Shown piece by piece: positions 1 to 11,863 of a DNA stretch of 64,000 nucleotides (positions are counted from its first letter, which is position 1; each line of letters opens with the position of its first letter). The stretch is from an uncultured Campylobacterales bacterium (GTDB taxonomy: Bacteria > Campylobacterota > Campylobacteria > Campylobacterales > Sulfurimonadaceae), in the NCBI GenBank assembly GCA_903892995.1, contig CAITKP010000063.1:1-64000 (forward strand), in the 5' to 3' direction. A program made the translations under genes and the position numbers. The notes beneath the pieces were generated by a model that did not search any database, was not told where the DNA came from, and worked only from the letters and a program-made list of their open reading frames with translations.

Positions 1-9
1 CCGAAGGGT

Positions 10-103
10 AAAAAAGAGGCCCGCATCTCCTGCGTTGTATCTTCTTGGGTTAGCTACGGCTAGCCCTGTGAAGATACGCCTTGGAGCTACAGACCTCTTT
101 TTT
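10..103. terminator. Long multi-stem hairpin flanked by A-run/T-run; bidirectional terminator or structured repeat/ncRNA
   Basis: AAAAAAGAGG (10-19)/CCTCTTTTTT (94-103); GTATCTTC (37-44)/GAAGATAC (70-77); GGGTTAGC (47-54)/GCTAGCCC (59-66) closing a TACG (UNCG-class) tetraloop. Confidence 0.55.
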
Positions 104-168
104 ATTTATCGTATACTTGGTTAATCGTATTTGGTATAAGTTGGAGATGAAATATACACTGCAATCTT

Positions 169-1260
169 TTAGTCACCAAGTGCCCACTGCGAAAAGGGCA
201 ACATTTCGACTTTACTGATGGGATGACTGATTTCTCCCTCTTTACTCATAGTCACACAGGTGATTTTTTGAACTTGATTTGAAAAGATAAAGGCTTCAAT
301 GGATTCTAATTTTTTAAACATTATCCGCTCCTCTGCAAAGGGCATACATAAGATAACTTCACTTTTTTGCGGGATATAAAACTCTATTCCCTCTTCATAA
401 AAAAACTCATAATCCCCTTTTAAAAGCTCTAAAAATACAATGTTTTCAAAGACTCTTGCAAAGTTTTTTTGTATGGTCAGGGTGCTTTTAAAGATAATAT
501 CACAAAGGTAGATTTTTTTTGTCGCACTTGGAAATCCAAGTTTTGAGAGAGCAAAAAGATAGCCATCTTGAAGCATTGACTCAAAAGTTTTGTAAAGCAT
601 ATCTTTGGAGATTTTTCTTTTTGCCTTGAGCTTTTCATAGATATTGAAAGCGGAGAGTTTTTGGCCAAGTGATTTTGTTGCCGTTACCAAAATGTCAAAT
701 TCCAGTGGAGAAAGCGCATACCGAAACTTTTCTTGAATATATTTAGCACGGTTGTCACTTGAGATTTTGTGCATCGCCGCAAATCCTCCAAGCTGAAGAT
801 AATGAGAAATAGCAGTAGAATCATAACGGCTTTCAAATGCCAAAAACTCCTCAAAATCAAGTGGAGTAAGCCTTTTAGTAATAAGAAAATCTATTTCTAC
901 ATATTTGCGTGAACAAACGATAAGTTGTGAGACATTGACTGTTTTTACTTCAGGCGAGTAGTTGTCTAAAACAAGAATAGAGATTTTATTTTTCGTACAA
1001 AAATCTTGGAGATGCAAGTTGAGCTCATCGATCTCAATACGAATATCATCAAGGTCTATATAAAGATAGGAATTTTTCTTACATGTAAGCAAATAAGCCT
1101 TCACTAGTTCACTTTTACCACTTTGTGCAATTCCGACTATTTGATAACTTTGCTCATCAAGTTGGAGTTTACGTTCAACATAATGGTTACATGTAAGATC
1201 TATTTTATAAAGTTCATCGAGTAGGATTTCCATAATTTTCCAATTTTTTAGATTCCACAA
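169..1260 (-). CDS. ATP-binding protein (P-loop-like, DUF4143-type AAA ATPase)
   Basis: 363-aa ORF with GIAQSGKSE P-loop-like motif. Confidence 0.6.
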   Translation of the reverse strand: MWNLKNWKIMEILLDELYKIDLTCNHYVERKLQLDEQSYQIVGIAQSGKSELVKAYLLTCKKNSYLYIDLDDIRIEIDELNLHLQDFCTKNKISILVLDNYSPEVKTVNVSQLIVCSRKYVEIDFLITKRLTPLDFEEFLAFESRYDSTAISHYLQLGGFAAMHKISSDNRAKYIQEKFRYALSPLEFDILVTATKSLGQKLSAFNIYEKLKAKRKISKDMLYKTFESMLQDGYLFALSKLGFPSATKKIYLCDIIFKSTLTIQKNFARVFENIVFLELLKGDYEFFYEEGIEFYIPQKSEVILCMPFAEERIMFKKLESIEAFIFSNQVQKITCVTMSKEGEISHPISKVEMLPFSQWALGD

Positions 1261-1348
1261 TTATATCACTTCCTTTTAAAAAGGAAATGAATTTTATAAA
1301 AAAACAATTTTTACACCCTAAATCCTTGAATATTTGAGGCTAGTAAGA

Positions 1349-1354
1349 TATAAT
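1349..1354 (+). promoter_or_regulatory. Putative -10 box (TATAAT) of the S10 operon
   Basis: AAGATATAATTACGCT about 55 nt upstream of rpsJ. Confidence 0.55.
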
Positions 1355-1409
1355 TACGCTCCCTTAAAATAGTTAGGCTTGACCTGACGAGTTCTTTAGA
1401 AGGAAAAAC

Positions 1410-1721
1410 ATGGAAAAAATTCGTTTGAAATTGAAAGCTTATGATCATCGTGTACTCGATCGTTCTGTAGCGTCAATCGTAGAGGCTGTAAAGCGTACAG
1501 GTGCACATATTCGTGGACCAATCCCTTTGCCAACAAAGATTCGTAAATATACAGTTTTGAAATCTGTTCACATCAATAAAGATTCTCGTGAACAATTCGA
1601 GATCCGTATGCATGCACGTTTGATTGATATCGTTTCTGCTACGCCAGAGACTGTTGACTCACTCATGAAACTTGATCTTGCACCAGAAGTAGACGTAGAA
1701 GTACGTTCTATGGATAAGTAA
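1410..1721 (+). CDS. rpsJ: 30S ribosomal protein S10
   Basis: [19 protein letters not shown]...GPIPLPTKI. Confidence 0.97.
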   Translation: MEKIRLKLKAYDHRVLDRSVASIVEAVKRTGAHIRGPIPLPTKIRKYTVLKSVHINKDSREQFEIRMHARLIDIVSATPETVDSLMKLDLAPEVDVEVRSMDK

Positions 1722-1732
1722 GGAGATAGGGT

Positions 1733-2308
1733 ATGGAATTTATTGTTGAAAAAATCGGCATGAGCCGTACTATCACAGTACCAAGTAAACCTGTTACTTT
1801 ATTAAAAGTAAAAGAAGCAAAAGTATGTGAAGTTAATAATGGTGTTGCTATCGTTGCTTACAACAATGGCAAAAAAATGAATAAAGCTGTAGAAGGACAA
1901 CAAAAGAAATACTCTTTGTCTTCTGAGTTTAACCGTTTTGTGACAATGACTGTTGCAAATACAGAAGCTGGCGATTTAGATCTTAGCCCTCTTGCAGAAG
2001 CTAAAATTGTTAAATCATCTTTTTCTACTAAAGGTCGCGGTTTTTCTGGTGCTATGAAGCGTTGGAACTTTGCTGGTGGTCCAGGTGGTCACGGTTCACG
2101 TTTTCACAGACTAGTAGGTTCAATCGGTAATGCTGAATGGCCAGGTCGTGTACAACCAGGTAAAAAAATGCCAGGTCAATATGGTAATACAAAAGTTACT
2201 GTAAAAAATGAAATTATCTCTTATGACGCTGAAAACGGTGTACTTGTTGTTACTGGATCAATTCCAGGTGCTAACGGTGCATTAGGTCGTGTAAAGGTTG
2301 CTAAATAA
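1733..2308 (+). CDS. rplC: 50S ribosomal protein L3
   Basis: L3 sequence and operon position ([18 protein letters not shown]). Confidence 0.97.
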   Translation: MEFIVEKIGMSRTITVPSKPVTLLKVKEAKVCEVNNGVAIVAYNNGKKMNKAVEGQQKKYSLSSEFNRFVTMTVANTEAGDLDLSPLAEAKIVKSSFSTKGRGFSGAMKRWNFAGGPGGHGSRFHRLVGSIGNAEWPGRVQPGKKMPGQYGNTKVTVKNEIISYDAENGVLVVTGSIPGANGALGRVKVAK

Positions 2309-2922
2309 TGAGCGCTATAGTACTTAATGAAAAATTTGAAAAAGCATCTGAGGCGGCATTACCAGCGAGCTTTAGTGGGATTAACTCTCACAACTTATAC
2401 CTTTATGTAAAGTCTTACCAAGCAGGATTACGTGCTAATACTGCTGTTGCAAAGACTCGTGCAGAAGTAAGCGGTGGTGGTAAAAAACCATGGGCTCAAA
2501 AAGGTAAAGGTGGAGCGCGTGCTGGTTCAAAACGTTCACCACTATTTGTTGGTGGGGGTCAAGCTTTCGGTCCAAAAAACAACCGTAACTATGATCTTAA
2601 AATCAACAAAAAGCAAAAGAAGCTTGCTCTTAAATTTGCTTTAGATCAATTAGCAAACAATGGGAAACTATTTATAGTTGATTCTTTAGAAGTTGCTTCT
2701 GGTAAAACAAAAGACGCAATGGCGATATTTAACGCTCTTGGTCAACGTGATGCATTGTTTGTAAAATCTATTTTAGATGAAAAAACATTCTTAGCATTCC
2801 GTAACGTTCAAGCTGCTTATGTAGTTGAAGAAAATGAGTTAAATGCATTCTTGGCTGCGACTTATCGTTCAGTAGTGATCGAAAAAGCGGTTTGGGAAAA
2901 TCTTGTAAGAGAGGCTGAATAA
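2308..2922 (+). CDS. rplD: 50S ribosomal protein L4
   Basis: [25 protein letters not shown]. Confidence 0.97.
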   Translation: MSAIVLNEKFEKASEAALPASFSGINSHNLYLYVKSYQAGLRANTAVAKTRAEVSGGGKKPWAQKGKGGARAGSKRSPLFVGGGQAFGPKNNRNYDLKINKKQKKLALKFALDQLANNGKLFIVDSLEVASGKTKDAMAIFNALGQRDALFVKSILDEKTFLAFRNVQAAYVVEENELNAFLAATYRSVVIEKAVWENLVREAE

Positions 2923-3203
2923 TGGCAGATATTACAGATATCAAATCTATTATATATACAGAAAAGACTCTTGGTCTTCAAGAAGATGGTGTAATCGTTG
3001 TACAAACATCTCCTCGTATGACTAAAACAGGTCTTAAAGAGGTGTTTAGAGAGTATTTTGGAATTGTTCCAACTCAAATAAACTCATTAAACCAAGCGGG
3101 AAAAGTAAAACGTTTCCGTGGTATCGCTGGTAAACAAAACAACTTTAAAAAGTTCTATGTAACACTACCAGAGGGTGCACAAATAGAAAGTTTGGCGGTA
3201 TAA
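2922..3203 (+). CDS. rplW: 50S ribosomal protein L23
   Basis: Operon position and L23-like sequence. Confidence 0.95.
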   Translation: MADITDIKSIIYTEKTLGLQEDGVIVVQTSPRMTKTGLKEVFREYFGIVPTQINSLNQAGKVKRFRGIAGKQNNFKKFYVTLPEGAQIESLAV

Positions 3204-3204
3204 G

Positions 3205-4044
3205 ATGGCAATTAAAACTTATAAACCAACAACACCAAGTCGTCGTTTTTATACTAACGTTGACAGCAGTGATATTACTGCAAAAGCTAGTGTTCGTTCA
3301 TTACTTGTAAAACTTCCTGCACATGCTGGACGTAACAATAATGGTCGTATCACATCTCGTCATAAAGAAGCTGGTGCGAAAAAACTTTACCGTATCATCG
3401 ATTTTAAACGTAACAAATTAAACGTACCTGGTACTGTAGCTGCGATCGAATATGATCCATACCGTAACTGTCGTATTGCACTTATCAACTATGCTGATGG
3501 TGAAAAACGTTATATCCTTCAACCAAAAGGTCTTAATGTAGGAGATGTTATCTCTTCTGCTGAATCTGGTCTTGACGTTAAAGTTGGTAACGCTATGAAA
3601 CTAATGAGTATTCCAGTGGGAACAACTGTTCACAATATCGAGCTTAAGCCTGGTAAAGGTGGTCAAATGGTTCGTTCAGCTGGAACAAGCGCACAAATCA
3701 TGGGTCGTGATGGGAAATATGTTTCTCTTCGTATGCCATCTTCTGAAATGCGTTTAGTATTAGGTGAATGTTTTGCAACTGTAGGTGTAGTAGGTAATGA
3801 AGAATATATCAACATCGTAATCGCGAAAGCTGGTCGTTCTCGTTATATGGGTGTCCGTCCTCAGACTCGTGGTTCTGCAATGAACCCAGTTGATCACCCG
3901 CATGGTGGTGGTGAAGGTAAAACGAACTCAGGTCGTCATCCAGTTACTCCGTGGGGTAAACCAACGAAGGGTGCTAAAACTCGTCGTAAAAAAGCTAGTG
4001 ATAAACTAATTATTACTCGCCGTAAATCTAATCCGAAGAGGTAG
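3205..4044 (+). CDS. rplB: 50S ribosomal protein L2
   Basis: [31 protein letters not shown]. Confidence 0.98.
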   Translation: MAIKTYKPTTPSRRFYTNVDSSDITAKASVRSLLVKLPAHAGRNNNGRITSRHKEAGAKKLYRIIDFKRNKLNVPGTVAAIEYDPYRNCRIALINYADGEKRYILQPKGLNVGDVISSAESGLDVKVGNAMKLMSIPVGTTVHNIELKPGKGGQMVRSAGTSAQIMGRDGKYVSLRMPSSEMRLVLGECFATVGVVGNEEYINIVIAKAGRSRYMGVRPQTRGSAMNPVDHPHGGGEGKTNSGRHPVTPWGKPTKGAKTRRKKASDKLIITRRKSNPKR

Positions 4045-4048
4045 TTAA

Positions 4049-4327
4049 ATGGCAAGAAGTGTAAAAAAAGGTCCATTTGTTGATGACCATTTGATGAAGA
4101 AAGTTGTAACTGCAAAAGCTGCAAAAGACAACAAACCTATCAAAACTTGGTCACGTCGTAGTATGGTTCTTCCAGAGATGGTTGGTTTGACATTCAATGT
4201 TCACAACGGACGTCAATTCGTACCAGTATTTGTATCTGAAAACCATATTGGTTATAAACTTGGAGAATTCGCTCCAACTCGTACGTTCAAGGGCCATAAA
4301 GGTTCTGTTCAGAAAAAGGTAGGTTGA
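4049..4327 (+). CDS. rpsS: 30S ribosomal protein S19
   Basis: [15 protein letters not shown]. Confidence 0.98.
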   Translation: MARSVKKGPFVDDHLMKKVVTAKAAKDNKPIKTWSRRSMVLPEMVGLTFNVHNGRQFVPVFVSENHIGYKLGEFAPTRTFKGHKGSVQKKVG

Positions 4328-4329
4328 TC

Positions 4330-4647
4330 GTGGCTAGAGCATTATTAAAATTTATCCGTGTTTCACCTATTAAATCACGTCTTATCGCTCGTGAAATTCA
4401 AGGTATGAATGCAGAGCTTGCACTTGCAGCTTTAGAATTCACTCCAAACAAAGCGGCAAAAATTATTGCTAAAGTTGTTGCATCTGCAGTAGCAAATAGT
4501 GGTAGCGAAGCAGAAGATTGTGTTATCACATCTTGCCGTGTTGATAATGGTCCAGTACTAAAACGTTTCCGTCCACGTGCTCGTGGTATGGCATCTGGTA
4601 TTCGTAAACCAACAGCACATATCTTAGTAGAAGTAGAGGGTAAATAA
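4330..4647 (+). CDS. rplV: 50S ribosomal protein L22 (GTG start preferred over upstream TTG)
   Basis: [24 protein letters not shown]. Confidence 0.95.
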   Translation: MARALLKFIRVSPIKSRLIAREIQGMNAELALAALEFTPNKAAKIIAKVVASAVANSGSEAEDCVITSCRVDNGPVLKRFRPRARGMASGIRKPTAHILVEVEGK

Positions 4648-4649
4648 TT

Positions 4650-5372
4650 ATGGGACAAAAAGTTAATCCTATTGGCCTTCGCCTTGGTATCAACCGTAAC
4701 TGGGAAAGCCGTTGGTTTCCTAACTTTAAAACTGCTGCGGGAAATATTGGTGAAGATCATAAAATCCGTACATATTTAAAGAAAGAGCTTTACTATTCTG
4801 GTGTTTCTAACATCGTTATAGAGCGTACTGTAAAACGTTTACGTGTTACTATTATTGCTGCTCGCCCTGGTATTATCATTGGTAAAAAAGGTTCAGATAT
4901 CGAGAAATTGAAATCTACTCTTGAAAACCTTATTGGTAAACCAGTTTCTGTAAACATCAAAGAAGAGAAAAAAGCACAAGCTTCTGCTCAACTTGTTGCA
5001 GAAAATGTAGCTACTCAACTTGAGCGTCGTGTTGCTTTCCGCCGTGCGATGAAAAAAGTTATGCAAGGTGCACAACGTTCTGGTGCAAAAGGTATTAAAG
5101 TATCTGTTGCTGGACGTCTTGGTGGTGCTGAGATGGCTCGTACTGAATGGTATTTAGAAGGACGTGTTCCACTTCATACTTTACGTGCGAAAATAGATTA
5201 CGGTTTTGCTGAAGCGCATACAACTTATGGTTGTATTGGTGTTAAGGTTTGGATCTTCAAAGGCGAAGTTCTAACTAAAGGTATTCCTGCAGAAGCAAAA
5301 GAAGAAAAAACTGAGACACGTCGTCCAAGTAAACGTGCTCCACGTCGCGAAAATAGCGGAAAGGCTGAATAA
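4650..5372 (+). CDS. rpsC: 30S ribosomal protein S3
   Basis: [22 protein letters not shown]. Confidence 0.98.
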   Translation: MGQKVNPIGLRLGINRNWESRWFPNFKTAAGNIGEDHKIRTYLKKELYYSGVSNIVIERTVKRLRVTIIAARPGIIIGKKGSDIEKLKSTLENLIGKPVSVNIKEEKKAQASAQLVAENVATQLERRVAFRRAMKKVMQGAQRSGAKGIKVSVAGRLGGAEMARTEWYLEGRVPLHTLRAKIDYGFAEAHTTYGCIGVKVWIFKGEVLTKGIPAEAKEEKTETRRPSKRAPRRENSGKAE

Positions 5373-5374
5373 TT

Positions 5375-5800
5375 ATGTTACTGCCTAAGAGAACTAAATA
5401 TCGTAAAGTAATGAAGGGTCGTAACCGTGGTTACGCTCGTAGCGGTTATACACTGACATTTGGAAGTATCGGATTTAAAGCTGTTGAAGCTGGCCGTATA
5501 AACTCTCGTCAAATTGAAGCAGCTCGTATCTCTGCAACACGTCATATTAAACGTAATGGTAAAATCTGGATCAGAGTATTCCCTGCAAAACCATTAACTG
5601 CTAAGCCTCTAGAAACTCGTATGGGTAAAGGTAAAGGTTCAGTTGATCAATGGGTAATGAATATTAAACCAGGTCGTATCATATTTGAAATGGGTGGTGT
5701 TAACCACGATTTAGCTCGCGAAGCTTTAACTCTTGCGATGCATAAATTACCATTCAAAACTAAAATAATCACTGCGGAGATGAACAATGAAATATTCTGA
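5375..5800 (+). CDS. rplP: 50S ribosomal protein L16
   Basis: [19 protein letters not shown]. Confidence 0.98.
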   Translation: MLLPKRTKYRKVMKGRNRGYARSGYTLTFGSIGFKAVEAGRINSRQIEAARISATRHIKRNGKIWIRVFPAKPLTAKPLETRMGKGKGSVDQWVMNIKPGRIIFEMGGVNHDLAREALTLAMHKLPFKTKIITAEMNNEIF

Positions 5801-5972
5801 TTTAGCAGGCAAGAGTGCAGCTGAGCTTCAAGCAATGCTTAAAGAGAAAAAAACTGAGCTGTTTACTTTGAAAATAAAACAAAAAATGATGCAATTAACT
5901 AATAATAGCGAACTTCGTTTTGCTAAAAAAGATATTGCACGTATCAACACTGCGCTTAGCGCAATGAAATAA
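5787..5972 (+). CDS. rpmC: 50S ribosomal protein L29
   Basis: Short ORF at L29 position, overlaps rplP end. Confidence 0.93.
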   Translation: MKYSDLAGKSAAELQAMLKEKKTELFTLKIKQKMMQLTNNSELRFAKKDIARINTALSAMK

Positions 5973-5981
5973 GGGTTGGTA

Positions 5982-6233
5982 ATGACACATAAACGTGAAA
6001 TTCAAGGTAATGTAATTAAGATATCTGGTGATAAAACTGTATCTATTCTAGTAGAGCGCCGTGTAATGCACCCAAAATATCATAAAGTTGTTAAACGTTT
6101 TAAAAAGTACCTAGTACATGATGAGCGTAACGAACTTAAAGTTGGTGATGAGATCCTAGCGGTTGAATGTCGCCCTTTATCAAAAAGCAAATCTTATAGA
6201 TTGAAAAGCGTTATAGTAGGAGTAGAAGCATGA
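5982..6233 (+). CDS. rpsQ: 30S ribosomal protein S17
   Basis: [33 protein letters not shown]. Confidence 0.95.
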   Translation: MTHKREIQGNVIKISGDKTVSILVERRVMHPKYHKVVKRFKKYLVHDERNELKVGDEILAVECRPLSKSKSYRLKSVIVGVEA

Positions 6234-6598
6234 TTCAAAGTTTTACTCGTCTAAACGTTGCAGATAATACTGGTGCAAAAGAGATCATGTGTATCAAAGT
6301 TCTTGGCGGATCTAAAAAACGCTACGCAACTGTTGGTGATGTTATCGTTGCTTCAGTAAAAAAAGCTATTCCAACTGCTAAAGTAAAAAAAGGTGCAGTT
6401 GTGAAAGCGGTAGTTGTTAGAACTAAAAAAGAGGTACAACGTGAAAACGGTTCATTGATCCGTTTCGATGACAACGCAGCTGTTATCTTGGATGCAAAAC
6501 GTGAACCAATCGGTACACGTATATTTGGACCAATCAGCCGTGAAGTTCGTTATTCAGGTTTCATGAAAATCGTATCTCTCGCGCCGGAGGTTGTATAA
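6230..6598 (+). CDS. rplN: 50S ribosomal protein L14
   Basis: [27 protein letters not shown]. Confidence 0.98.
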   Translation: MIQSFTRLNVADNTGAKEIMCIKVLGGSKKRYATVGDVIVASVKKAIPTAKVKKGAVVKAVVVRTKKEVQRENGSLIRFDDNAAVILDAKREPIGTRIFGPISREVRYSGFMKIVSLAPEVV

Positions 6599-6828
6599 TG
6601 GCAAAATTTAATTTCAAAAAAGGTGATACTGTAGAGATCATCGCTGGTGACGATAGAGGCACTAAAGCGGAAGTTCTAGCAGTAATGCCAAAGAAAAACA
6701 AAGTAATAGTACAGGGTTGTAAAATAGCTAAAAAGACTGTTAAACCAACTGAAGAAAATCCAAAAGGCGGCTTTGTAAACAAAGAGATGCCAATTGATGC
6801 TTCAAATGTACGCAAAGTGGAGGCATAA
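6598..6828 (+). CDS. rplX: 50S ribosomal protein L24
   Basis: KKGDTVEIIAGDDRGTKAEVL. Confidence 0.96.
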   Translation: MAKFNFKKGDTVEIIAGDDRGTKAEVLAVMPKKNKVIVQGCKIAKKTVKPTEENPKGGFVNKEMPIDASNVRKVEA

Positions 6829-6831
6829 TTC

Positions 6832-7377
6832 ATGGCACGTTTAAAAGATAAATATCTTGCAATGAAACCTGAACTTCAAAAAGAGCTTGCAATCGCAAAC
6901 ATCATGGATGTTCCAGCTGTTGATAAGATCATGATAAGTGTTGGTGCTGGTTTTGCTATGAAAGATAATAAACTTATCCAAAATATCGAAGATACAATTA
7001 CAGCAATCGCTGGTCAAAAAGCTACAACAGTTATCGCTAAGAAATCTGTTGCAGGTTTTAAAGTACGTGAAGGTATGCCTGTAGGTGTTAAAGTTACTCT
7101 ACGTGGCGAAAGCATGTACAACTTTCTTGACCGTTTGATCTCTGTAGCACTTCCACGTGTTAAAGATTTCCGTGGTGTTGCTCGTAATGGTTTTGATGGT
7201 CGTGGTAACTATAACTTTGGTTTGCAAGAGCAATTGATTTTCCCTGAGGTTAATTATGATTCTATTATGCAAATTCACGGTATGAACATTACTATCGTTA
7301 CTACTGGTTCAGACGATAAACAAGCGTTTACATTACTCGAAAAAATGGGTATGCCGTTTGCAAAAGGAAGAGAATAA
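6832..7377 (+). CDS. rplE: 50S ribosomal protein L5
   Basis: [35 protein letters not shown]. Confidence 0.98.
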   Translation: MARLKDKYLAMKPELQKELAIANIMDVPAVDKIMISVGAGFAMKDNKLIQNIEDTITAIAGQKATTVIAKKSVAGFKVREGMPVGVKVTLRGESMYNFLDRLISVALPRVKDFRGVARNGFDGRGNYNFGLQEQLIFPEVNYDSIMQIHGMNITIVTTGSDDKQAFTLLEKMGMPFAKGRE

Positions 7378-7562
7378 TGGCTAAAAAGTCAATGATCGCG
7401 AAAGCGCAAAGAACTCCTAAATTTGAAGTTCGTGGTTATACACGTTGTCAGATTTGTGGTCGTCCACACTCTGTAATCCGTGATTTTGGTATCTGTCGCG
7501 TTTGCTTTAGAAAAATGGCAAATGAAGGGTTAATCCCAGGCGTTAGAAAGTCTTCTTGGTAA
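7377..7562 (+). CDS. rpsN: 30S ribosomal protein S14, zinc-type
   Basis: 61 aa with CQIC/CRVC pairs. Confidence 0.97.
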   Translation: MAKKSMIAKAQRTPKFEVRGYTRCQICGRPHSVIRDFGICRVCFRKMANEGLIPGVRKSSW

Positions 7563-7578
7563 AATAGACTGGCAAGTT

Positions 7579-7594
7579 TCCTTACATGTAAGGA
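7579..7594. repeat. 16-bp perfect palindrome TCCTTACATGTAAGGA in the rpsN-rpsH gap
   Basis: Read directly; contains the iterated palindrome. Confidence 0.9.
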
Positions 7595-7654
7595 GATCTT
7601 GTTTAGTATTCCAAGTGGAAACTCTTAACTGCTTAATAGCAACAAGGAAAATAA

Positions 7655-8050
7655 ATGATTAATGATTTAATTGCAGATGCGTTAACACGTATTCGTAATG
7701 CTGCTATGCGTAGACTTGATGTAACTACTTTAGTTCACAACAAATCAGTTGAAGCAATAGCTAATATATTAGTAGAAAAAGGTTACATTGAGAGCTGTAA
7801 CGTTGTTGAAGACGGCGTTAAAAAAACTATCAATGTTGTATTAAAATATGATGAAAACGGTAAAACTGTAATCAATGAATTGAAACGTGTATCTAAACCA
7901 GGTCGCCGTGTTTATAAACCAGCATCTGAAATCAAACGTTTCAAAAACGGTTATGGAACAATCATTGTAAGTACATCAAAGGGCGTAATTACTAACGATA
8001 AAGCACATGAGCTTAACGTTGGTGGCGAAGTTCTTTGTACAGTATGGTAG
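7655..8050 (+). CDS. rpsH: 30S ribosomal protein S8
   Basis: [20 protein letters not shown]. Confidence 0.97.
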   Translation: MINDLIADALTRIRNAAMRRLDVTTLVHNKSVEAIANILVEKGYIESCNVVEDGVKKTINVVLKYDENGKTVINELKRVSKPGRRVYKPASEIKRFKNGYGTIIVSTSKGVITNDKAHELNVGGEVLCTVW

Positions 8051-8060
8051 GAGGTAGAAG

Positions 8061-8597
8061 ATGAGTCGTATTGGAAAAAGTCCCGTAGTATTTTCTTCGG
8101 ATGTTAACGTAAGCGTTGACGGTTCTATCATTACTTTTGCAAAAGGCAAAGACAGTGTTGTTTTAGATACTAAAGGAAATGTTGGTATCGCTGTTGAAGG
8201 TAACTCTTTAACGTTCAGCAAAAACTCTGACGCACGCCAAGATCGTGCATTTTGGGGAACTTACCGCGCACTAGCAGCAAATATTGTAACTGGTTTAACA
8301 ACTGGATATACAAAACAATTAGAGATCAACGGTGTTGGTTATCGTGCTGCAGTAAATGGAAGTGTACTTAATTTACAACTTGGTTTTTCTCATGACATTA
8401 ATTATGAAATTCCTGCTGGAGTTGAAATTTCTGTTGATAAAAATATTATTACTGTTAAAGGTATTAATAAACAAGAGATTGGTCAAATATGTGCTGAGAT
8501 TCGTGCATTCCGTCCGCCAGAGCCTTACAAAGGTAAAGGTGTTAAATATGTTGGTGAAGTTATCGTGCGTAAAGCCGGTAAAACATCTAAGAAATAA
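8061..8597 (+). CDS. rplF: 50S ribosomal protein L6
   Basis: MSRIGKSPV...[13 protein letters not shown]. Confidence 0.97.
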   Translation: MSRIGKSPVVFSSDVNVSVDGSIITFAKGKDSVVLDTKGNVGIAVEGNSLTFSKNSDARQDRAFWGTYRALAANIVTGLTTGYTKQLEINGVGYRAAVNGSVLNLQLGFSHDINYEIPAGVEISVDKNIITVKGINKQEIGQICAEIRAFRPPEPYKGKGVKYVGEVIVRKAGKTSKK

Positions 8598-8610
8598 GGG
8601 AGGTTGCTAG

Positions 8611-8967
8611 ATGAATGTTAAAGTTATGAAACAGAAATTGGCTAAACGTATTCAACGTAAACGCCGTATTCGTTCAAAAATCTCTGGTTGTGCTGCACTT
8701 CCTCGTGTTTCTGTATTCCGTTCAAACAGATATTTGAGTGCTCAAGCGATTGATGATACTGCGTCAGTAACATTGGCTGCTATCCATTCAAAAGCGAATG
8801 GTCTTCGTGCAAACAAAGATGGTGCTGCTGCATTAGGTGCTGCATTTGCAGAAACACTAAAAGCTGCTGGTATAACTGCAATCGTTTTCGATCGTAATGG
8901 TTACCAATATCACGGTGTTATCGCTGCGTTTGGTGATGCTCTTCGTGCAAACGAAATTAAGTTCTAG
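8611..8967 (+). CDS. rplR: 50S ribosomal protein L18
   Basis: [27 protein letters not shown]. Confidence 0.96.
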   Translation: MNVKVMKQKLAKRIQRKRRIRSKISGCAALPRVSVFRSNRYLSAQAIDDTASVTLAAIHSKANGLRANKDGAAALGAAFAETLKAAGITAIVFDRNGYQYHGVIAAFGDALRANEIKF

Positions 8968-8972
8968 GGGTC

Positions 8973-9416
8973 ATGATGCAAATCAATAGAGAAGATTTTG
9001 AAGAATCAATCGTAAATATTGGTCGTGTGACCAAAGTTGTTAAAGGTGGTAGACGTTTCCGTTTTACTGCACTTATTGTTGTCGGTAACAAAAATGGTAC
9101 TGTTGGATATGGTGTAGGTAAAGCGAAAGAGGTACCAGATGCTATTCGTAAAGCAGTTGATAATGCATTTAAAAACTTGACTACAGTTAAGATTAAAGGT
9201 ACTACAATCGCTCACGATATCGAGTGCAAATATAACGCAAGCCGTGTTCTTTTGAAGCCAGCTTCAGCAGGTACGGGTGTTATCGCCGGTGGAGCTGCTC
9301 GTCCAGTTCTTGAGTTAGCGGGTATCAAAGATGTCTTGACTAAATCAATCGGTTCTAACAATCCAAATACTTTGGTACGTGCTACAATTGATGCACTATC
9401 AAAAATTAAAGGATAA
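8973..9416 (+). CDS. rpsE: 30S ribosomal protein S5
   Basis: [23 protein letters not shown]-like core. Confidence 0.97.
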   Translation: MMQINREDFEESIVNIGRVTKVVKGGRRFRFTALIVVGNKNGTVGYGVGKAKEVPDAIRKAVDNAFKNLTTVKIKGTTIAHDIECKYNASRVLLKPASAGTGVIAGGAARPVLELAGIKDVLTKSIGSNNPNTLVRATIDALSKIKG

Positions 9417-9419
9417 GCT

Positions 9420-9818
9420 ATGGCATTAGAAAACTTAACTCCTGCAGAGGGTTCTGTAAAAAACAGAAAAAGAATCGGTCGCGGTCACGCGTCTGGTACT
9501 GGTAAAACTTCTGGTAAAGGTCACAAAGGTCAAAAAGCACGTTCAGGTTACAATGCAAAACGTAACTTCGAGGGTGGACAACAACCTCTTGCTCGTCGTT
9601 TACCAAAAATTGGTTTTACTGTACAAAATCAAAAACCATACGTAATTAATGTTGAGCGTATTTCTGCTGTTGCAGAGCTTGCAGAAATTACAATGGAAAC
9701 AATCCGTTCAGTTCATAAACTGGGCAAATCTGTTGTTAGAGTGAAACTTGTCGGTTCAACTGCTAAAGATTTAGCATCTAAAATCAAAGACGAAAACGTT
9801 TTAACTACAGGTAAATAA
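9420..9818 (+). CDS. rplO: 50S ribosomal protein L15
   Basis: [24 protein letters not shown]. Confidence 0.97.
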   Translation: MALENLTPAEGSVKNRKRIGRGHASGTGKTSGKGHKGQKARSGYNAKRNFEGGQQPLARRLPKIGFTVQNQKPYVINVERISAVAELAEITMETIRSVHKLGKSVVRVKLVGSTAKDLASKIKDENVLTTGK

Positions 9819-9820
9819 TT

Positions 9821-11083
9821 GTGAATAAAAATCTCGTAAATAAGATACTTATTACGGTTGGTTTTTTATTCATCTACCGCTTACTGGCTTATGTGCCAGT
9901 ACCCGGTGTTGATGCTTCTGTCATCGCTTCTTTCTTCAACACTCACAATAACGATGCTTTAGGACTTATGAATATGTTCAGTGGAAACGCTGTTCAACGT
10001 CTTTCTATTATTTCATTAGGGATTATGCCTTATATTACTGCTTCAATTATTATGGAGCTTTTAGCGGCTACTTTTCCTGCACTTGCTCAAATGAAAAAAG
10101 AGCGTGATGGTATGGTGAAATATATGCAGATTATTCGTTATGCAACTATTGTAATTACAGTTATTCAAGCAATTGGAGTAAGTATCGGCTTACAAAGTAT
10201 GACAGGACCAACTGGTAATAGTGCTATCTTAATAGATCACAACACTTTTATATTACTATCTGCAATCTCAATGCTTGCTGGAACAATGTTACTTATGTGG
10301 ATTGGAGAGCAGATAACTCAAAGTGGAATCGGAAATGGTATCTCTTTGATTATCTTTGCAGGTATCGTATCAGCTATACCAACAGCTATTGGACATACAT
10401 TTACTATGATCAATACAGGTGAGATGAACTTTTTGACTCTTCTTGCAGTGCTTGCACTGATACTTGGGACAATAGGTGTCATCATCTATGTTGAACTTGG
10501 TGAACGTCGTGTTCCTGTGACATACGCGAAAAAAACTATGATGTTAAATCAAAATAAACGCGTTATGAACTATATACCTATTAAAGTGAATCTTGCTGGT
10601 GTTATTCCAGTAATCTTTGCTAGTGCTATTTTGATGTTTCCTATGACTGTGCTTTCAAGCTCTCATAATCCAACAATTCAAGCAGTAGCGGATTATTTAC
10701 ATCCAGGTGGATACTTTTTTAACTTTCTAACTTTCGTATTTGTTGTATTTTTTGCGTTTTTTTACTCATCAATTACTTTCAATGCAAAAGATATTTCAGA
10801 AAATTTGAAACGTCAAGGTGGTTTTATTCCTGGTATTCGTACAGGCGAAGCGACTAAAAACTTTTTAAATACAACTGCAAGTAATCTTACTTTTACTGGT
10901 GCACTTTACCTTGGTTTGGTTGCAACTTTACCGTTTATGATTATAAAGGGTATGGGAGTGCCATTTTACTTTGGTGGAACAGCAGTTTTGATCGTCGTTC
11001 AAGTTGCACTTGATACAATGAGAAAAATAGAAGCTCAGATCTATATGAGTAAGTATCAAACACTAAGTGCGGTTGGTCTGTAA
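9821..11083 (+). CDS. secY: Preprotein translocase subunit SecY (GTG start)
   Basis: VYVPVPGVD, multiple TM segments, position after rplO. Confidence 0.97.
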   Translation: MNKNLVNKILITVGFLFIYRLLAYVPVPGVDASVIASFFNTHNNDALGLMNMFSGNAVQRLSIISLGIMPYITASIIMELLAATFPALAQMKKERDGMVKYMQIIRYATIVITVIQAIGVSIGLQSMTGPTGNSAILIDHNTFILLSAISMLAGTMLLMWIGEQITQSGIGNGISLIIFAGIVSAIPTAIGHTFTMINTGEMNFLTLLAVLALILGTIGVIIYVELGERRVPVTYAKKTMMLNQNKRVMNYIPIKVNLAGVIPVIFASAILMFPMTVLSSSHNPTIQAVADYLHPGGYFFNFLTFVFVVFFAFFYSSITFNAKDISENLKRQGGFIPGIRTGEATKNFLNTTASNLTFTGALYLGLVATLPFMIIKGMGVPFYFGGTAVLIVVQVALDTMRKIEAQIYMSKYQTLSAVGL

Positions 11084-11085
11084 AA

Positions 11086-11844
11086 ATGGCGATTGCTATT
11101 AGAAAACCTCAAGAGATTGAAAAACTTCGCGCTGCTAACAAAATTGTTGGCGGCGCTCTGCAACTATTAAGAGAAAATACTAAAATCGGGGCTTCATTAA
11201 AAGAACTTGACGCTATGGCAGAGGATTATATTCGCTCTCATGGTGCAAAACCATCTTTTAAGGGTTTATATGGATTTCCAAACTCTGTATGTACTTCACT
11301 CAATGAAGTTATTATTCATGGGATTCCAACAGATTATAAACTCCAAGAGGGTGATGTGATCGGTTTTGATATTGGGACTGAACTTAGTGGGTATTTTGGA
11401 GATGCAGCGATATCTGTAGGAGTTGGTCAAATAACTCCAGAAGATGAAGCTTTGATCGCATGTGCTAAAGATACTTTGTATCATGCAATCGAAAATATTC
11501 AAGAGGGAATGCGCTTTAAAGAGCTTTCTTACTTGATGGAACAGTTTATTTTATCAAGAGGTTTTGTACCTTTGAAAAACTTTTGTGGTCATGGAATAGG
11601 CAAAAAGCCACATGAAGAGCCTGAGATCCCAAACTATCTTGATGGAGCAAATCCAAAAGCTGGTCCAAAGATCAAAAATGGCATGGTCTTTTGTTTAGAA
11701 CCTATGATCTGTCAAAAAGAGCCAAAGCCTGTAATACTGGAAAATGGCTGGGATGTAGTTAGTACCGACGGTTTACGCGGTTCACATTATGAGCATACTG
11801 TCGCTGTGATAAACGGCAGAGCTGAAATATTATCTCTACCATAA
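11086..11844 (+). CDS. map: Methionine aminopeptidase
   Basis: [17 protein letters not shown], ...LEPMI. Confidence 0.96.
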   Translation: MAIAIRKPQEIEKLRAANKIVGGALQLLRENTKIGASLKELDAMAEDYIRSHGAKPSFKGLYGFPNSVCTSLNEVIIHGIPTDYKLQEGDVIGFDIGTELSGYFGDAAISVGVGQITPEDEALIACAKDTLYHAIENIQEGMRFKELSYLMEQFILSRGFVPLKNFCGHGIGKKPHEEPEIPNYLDGANPKAGPKIKNGMVFCLEPMICQKEPKPVILENGWDVVSTDGLRGSHYEHTVAVINGRAEILSLP

Positions 11845-11863
11845 GAGAAATAAGGATTTAAAG

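Noticed and set aside
7563-7654. rpmJ-like or other short CDS in the rpsN-rpsH gap
   Set aside because: No ORF with ribosomal protein character; only the palindrome and a short inverted repeat.
8356-8610. 84-aa ORF overlapping rplF in another frame
   Set aside because: Low-complexity shadow ORF inside a clearly coding ribosomal gene.
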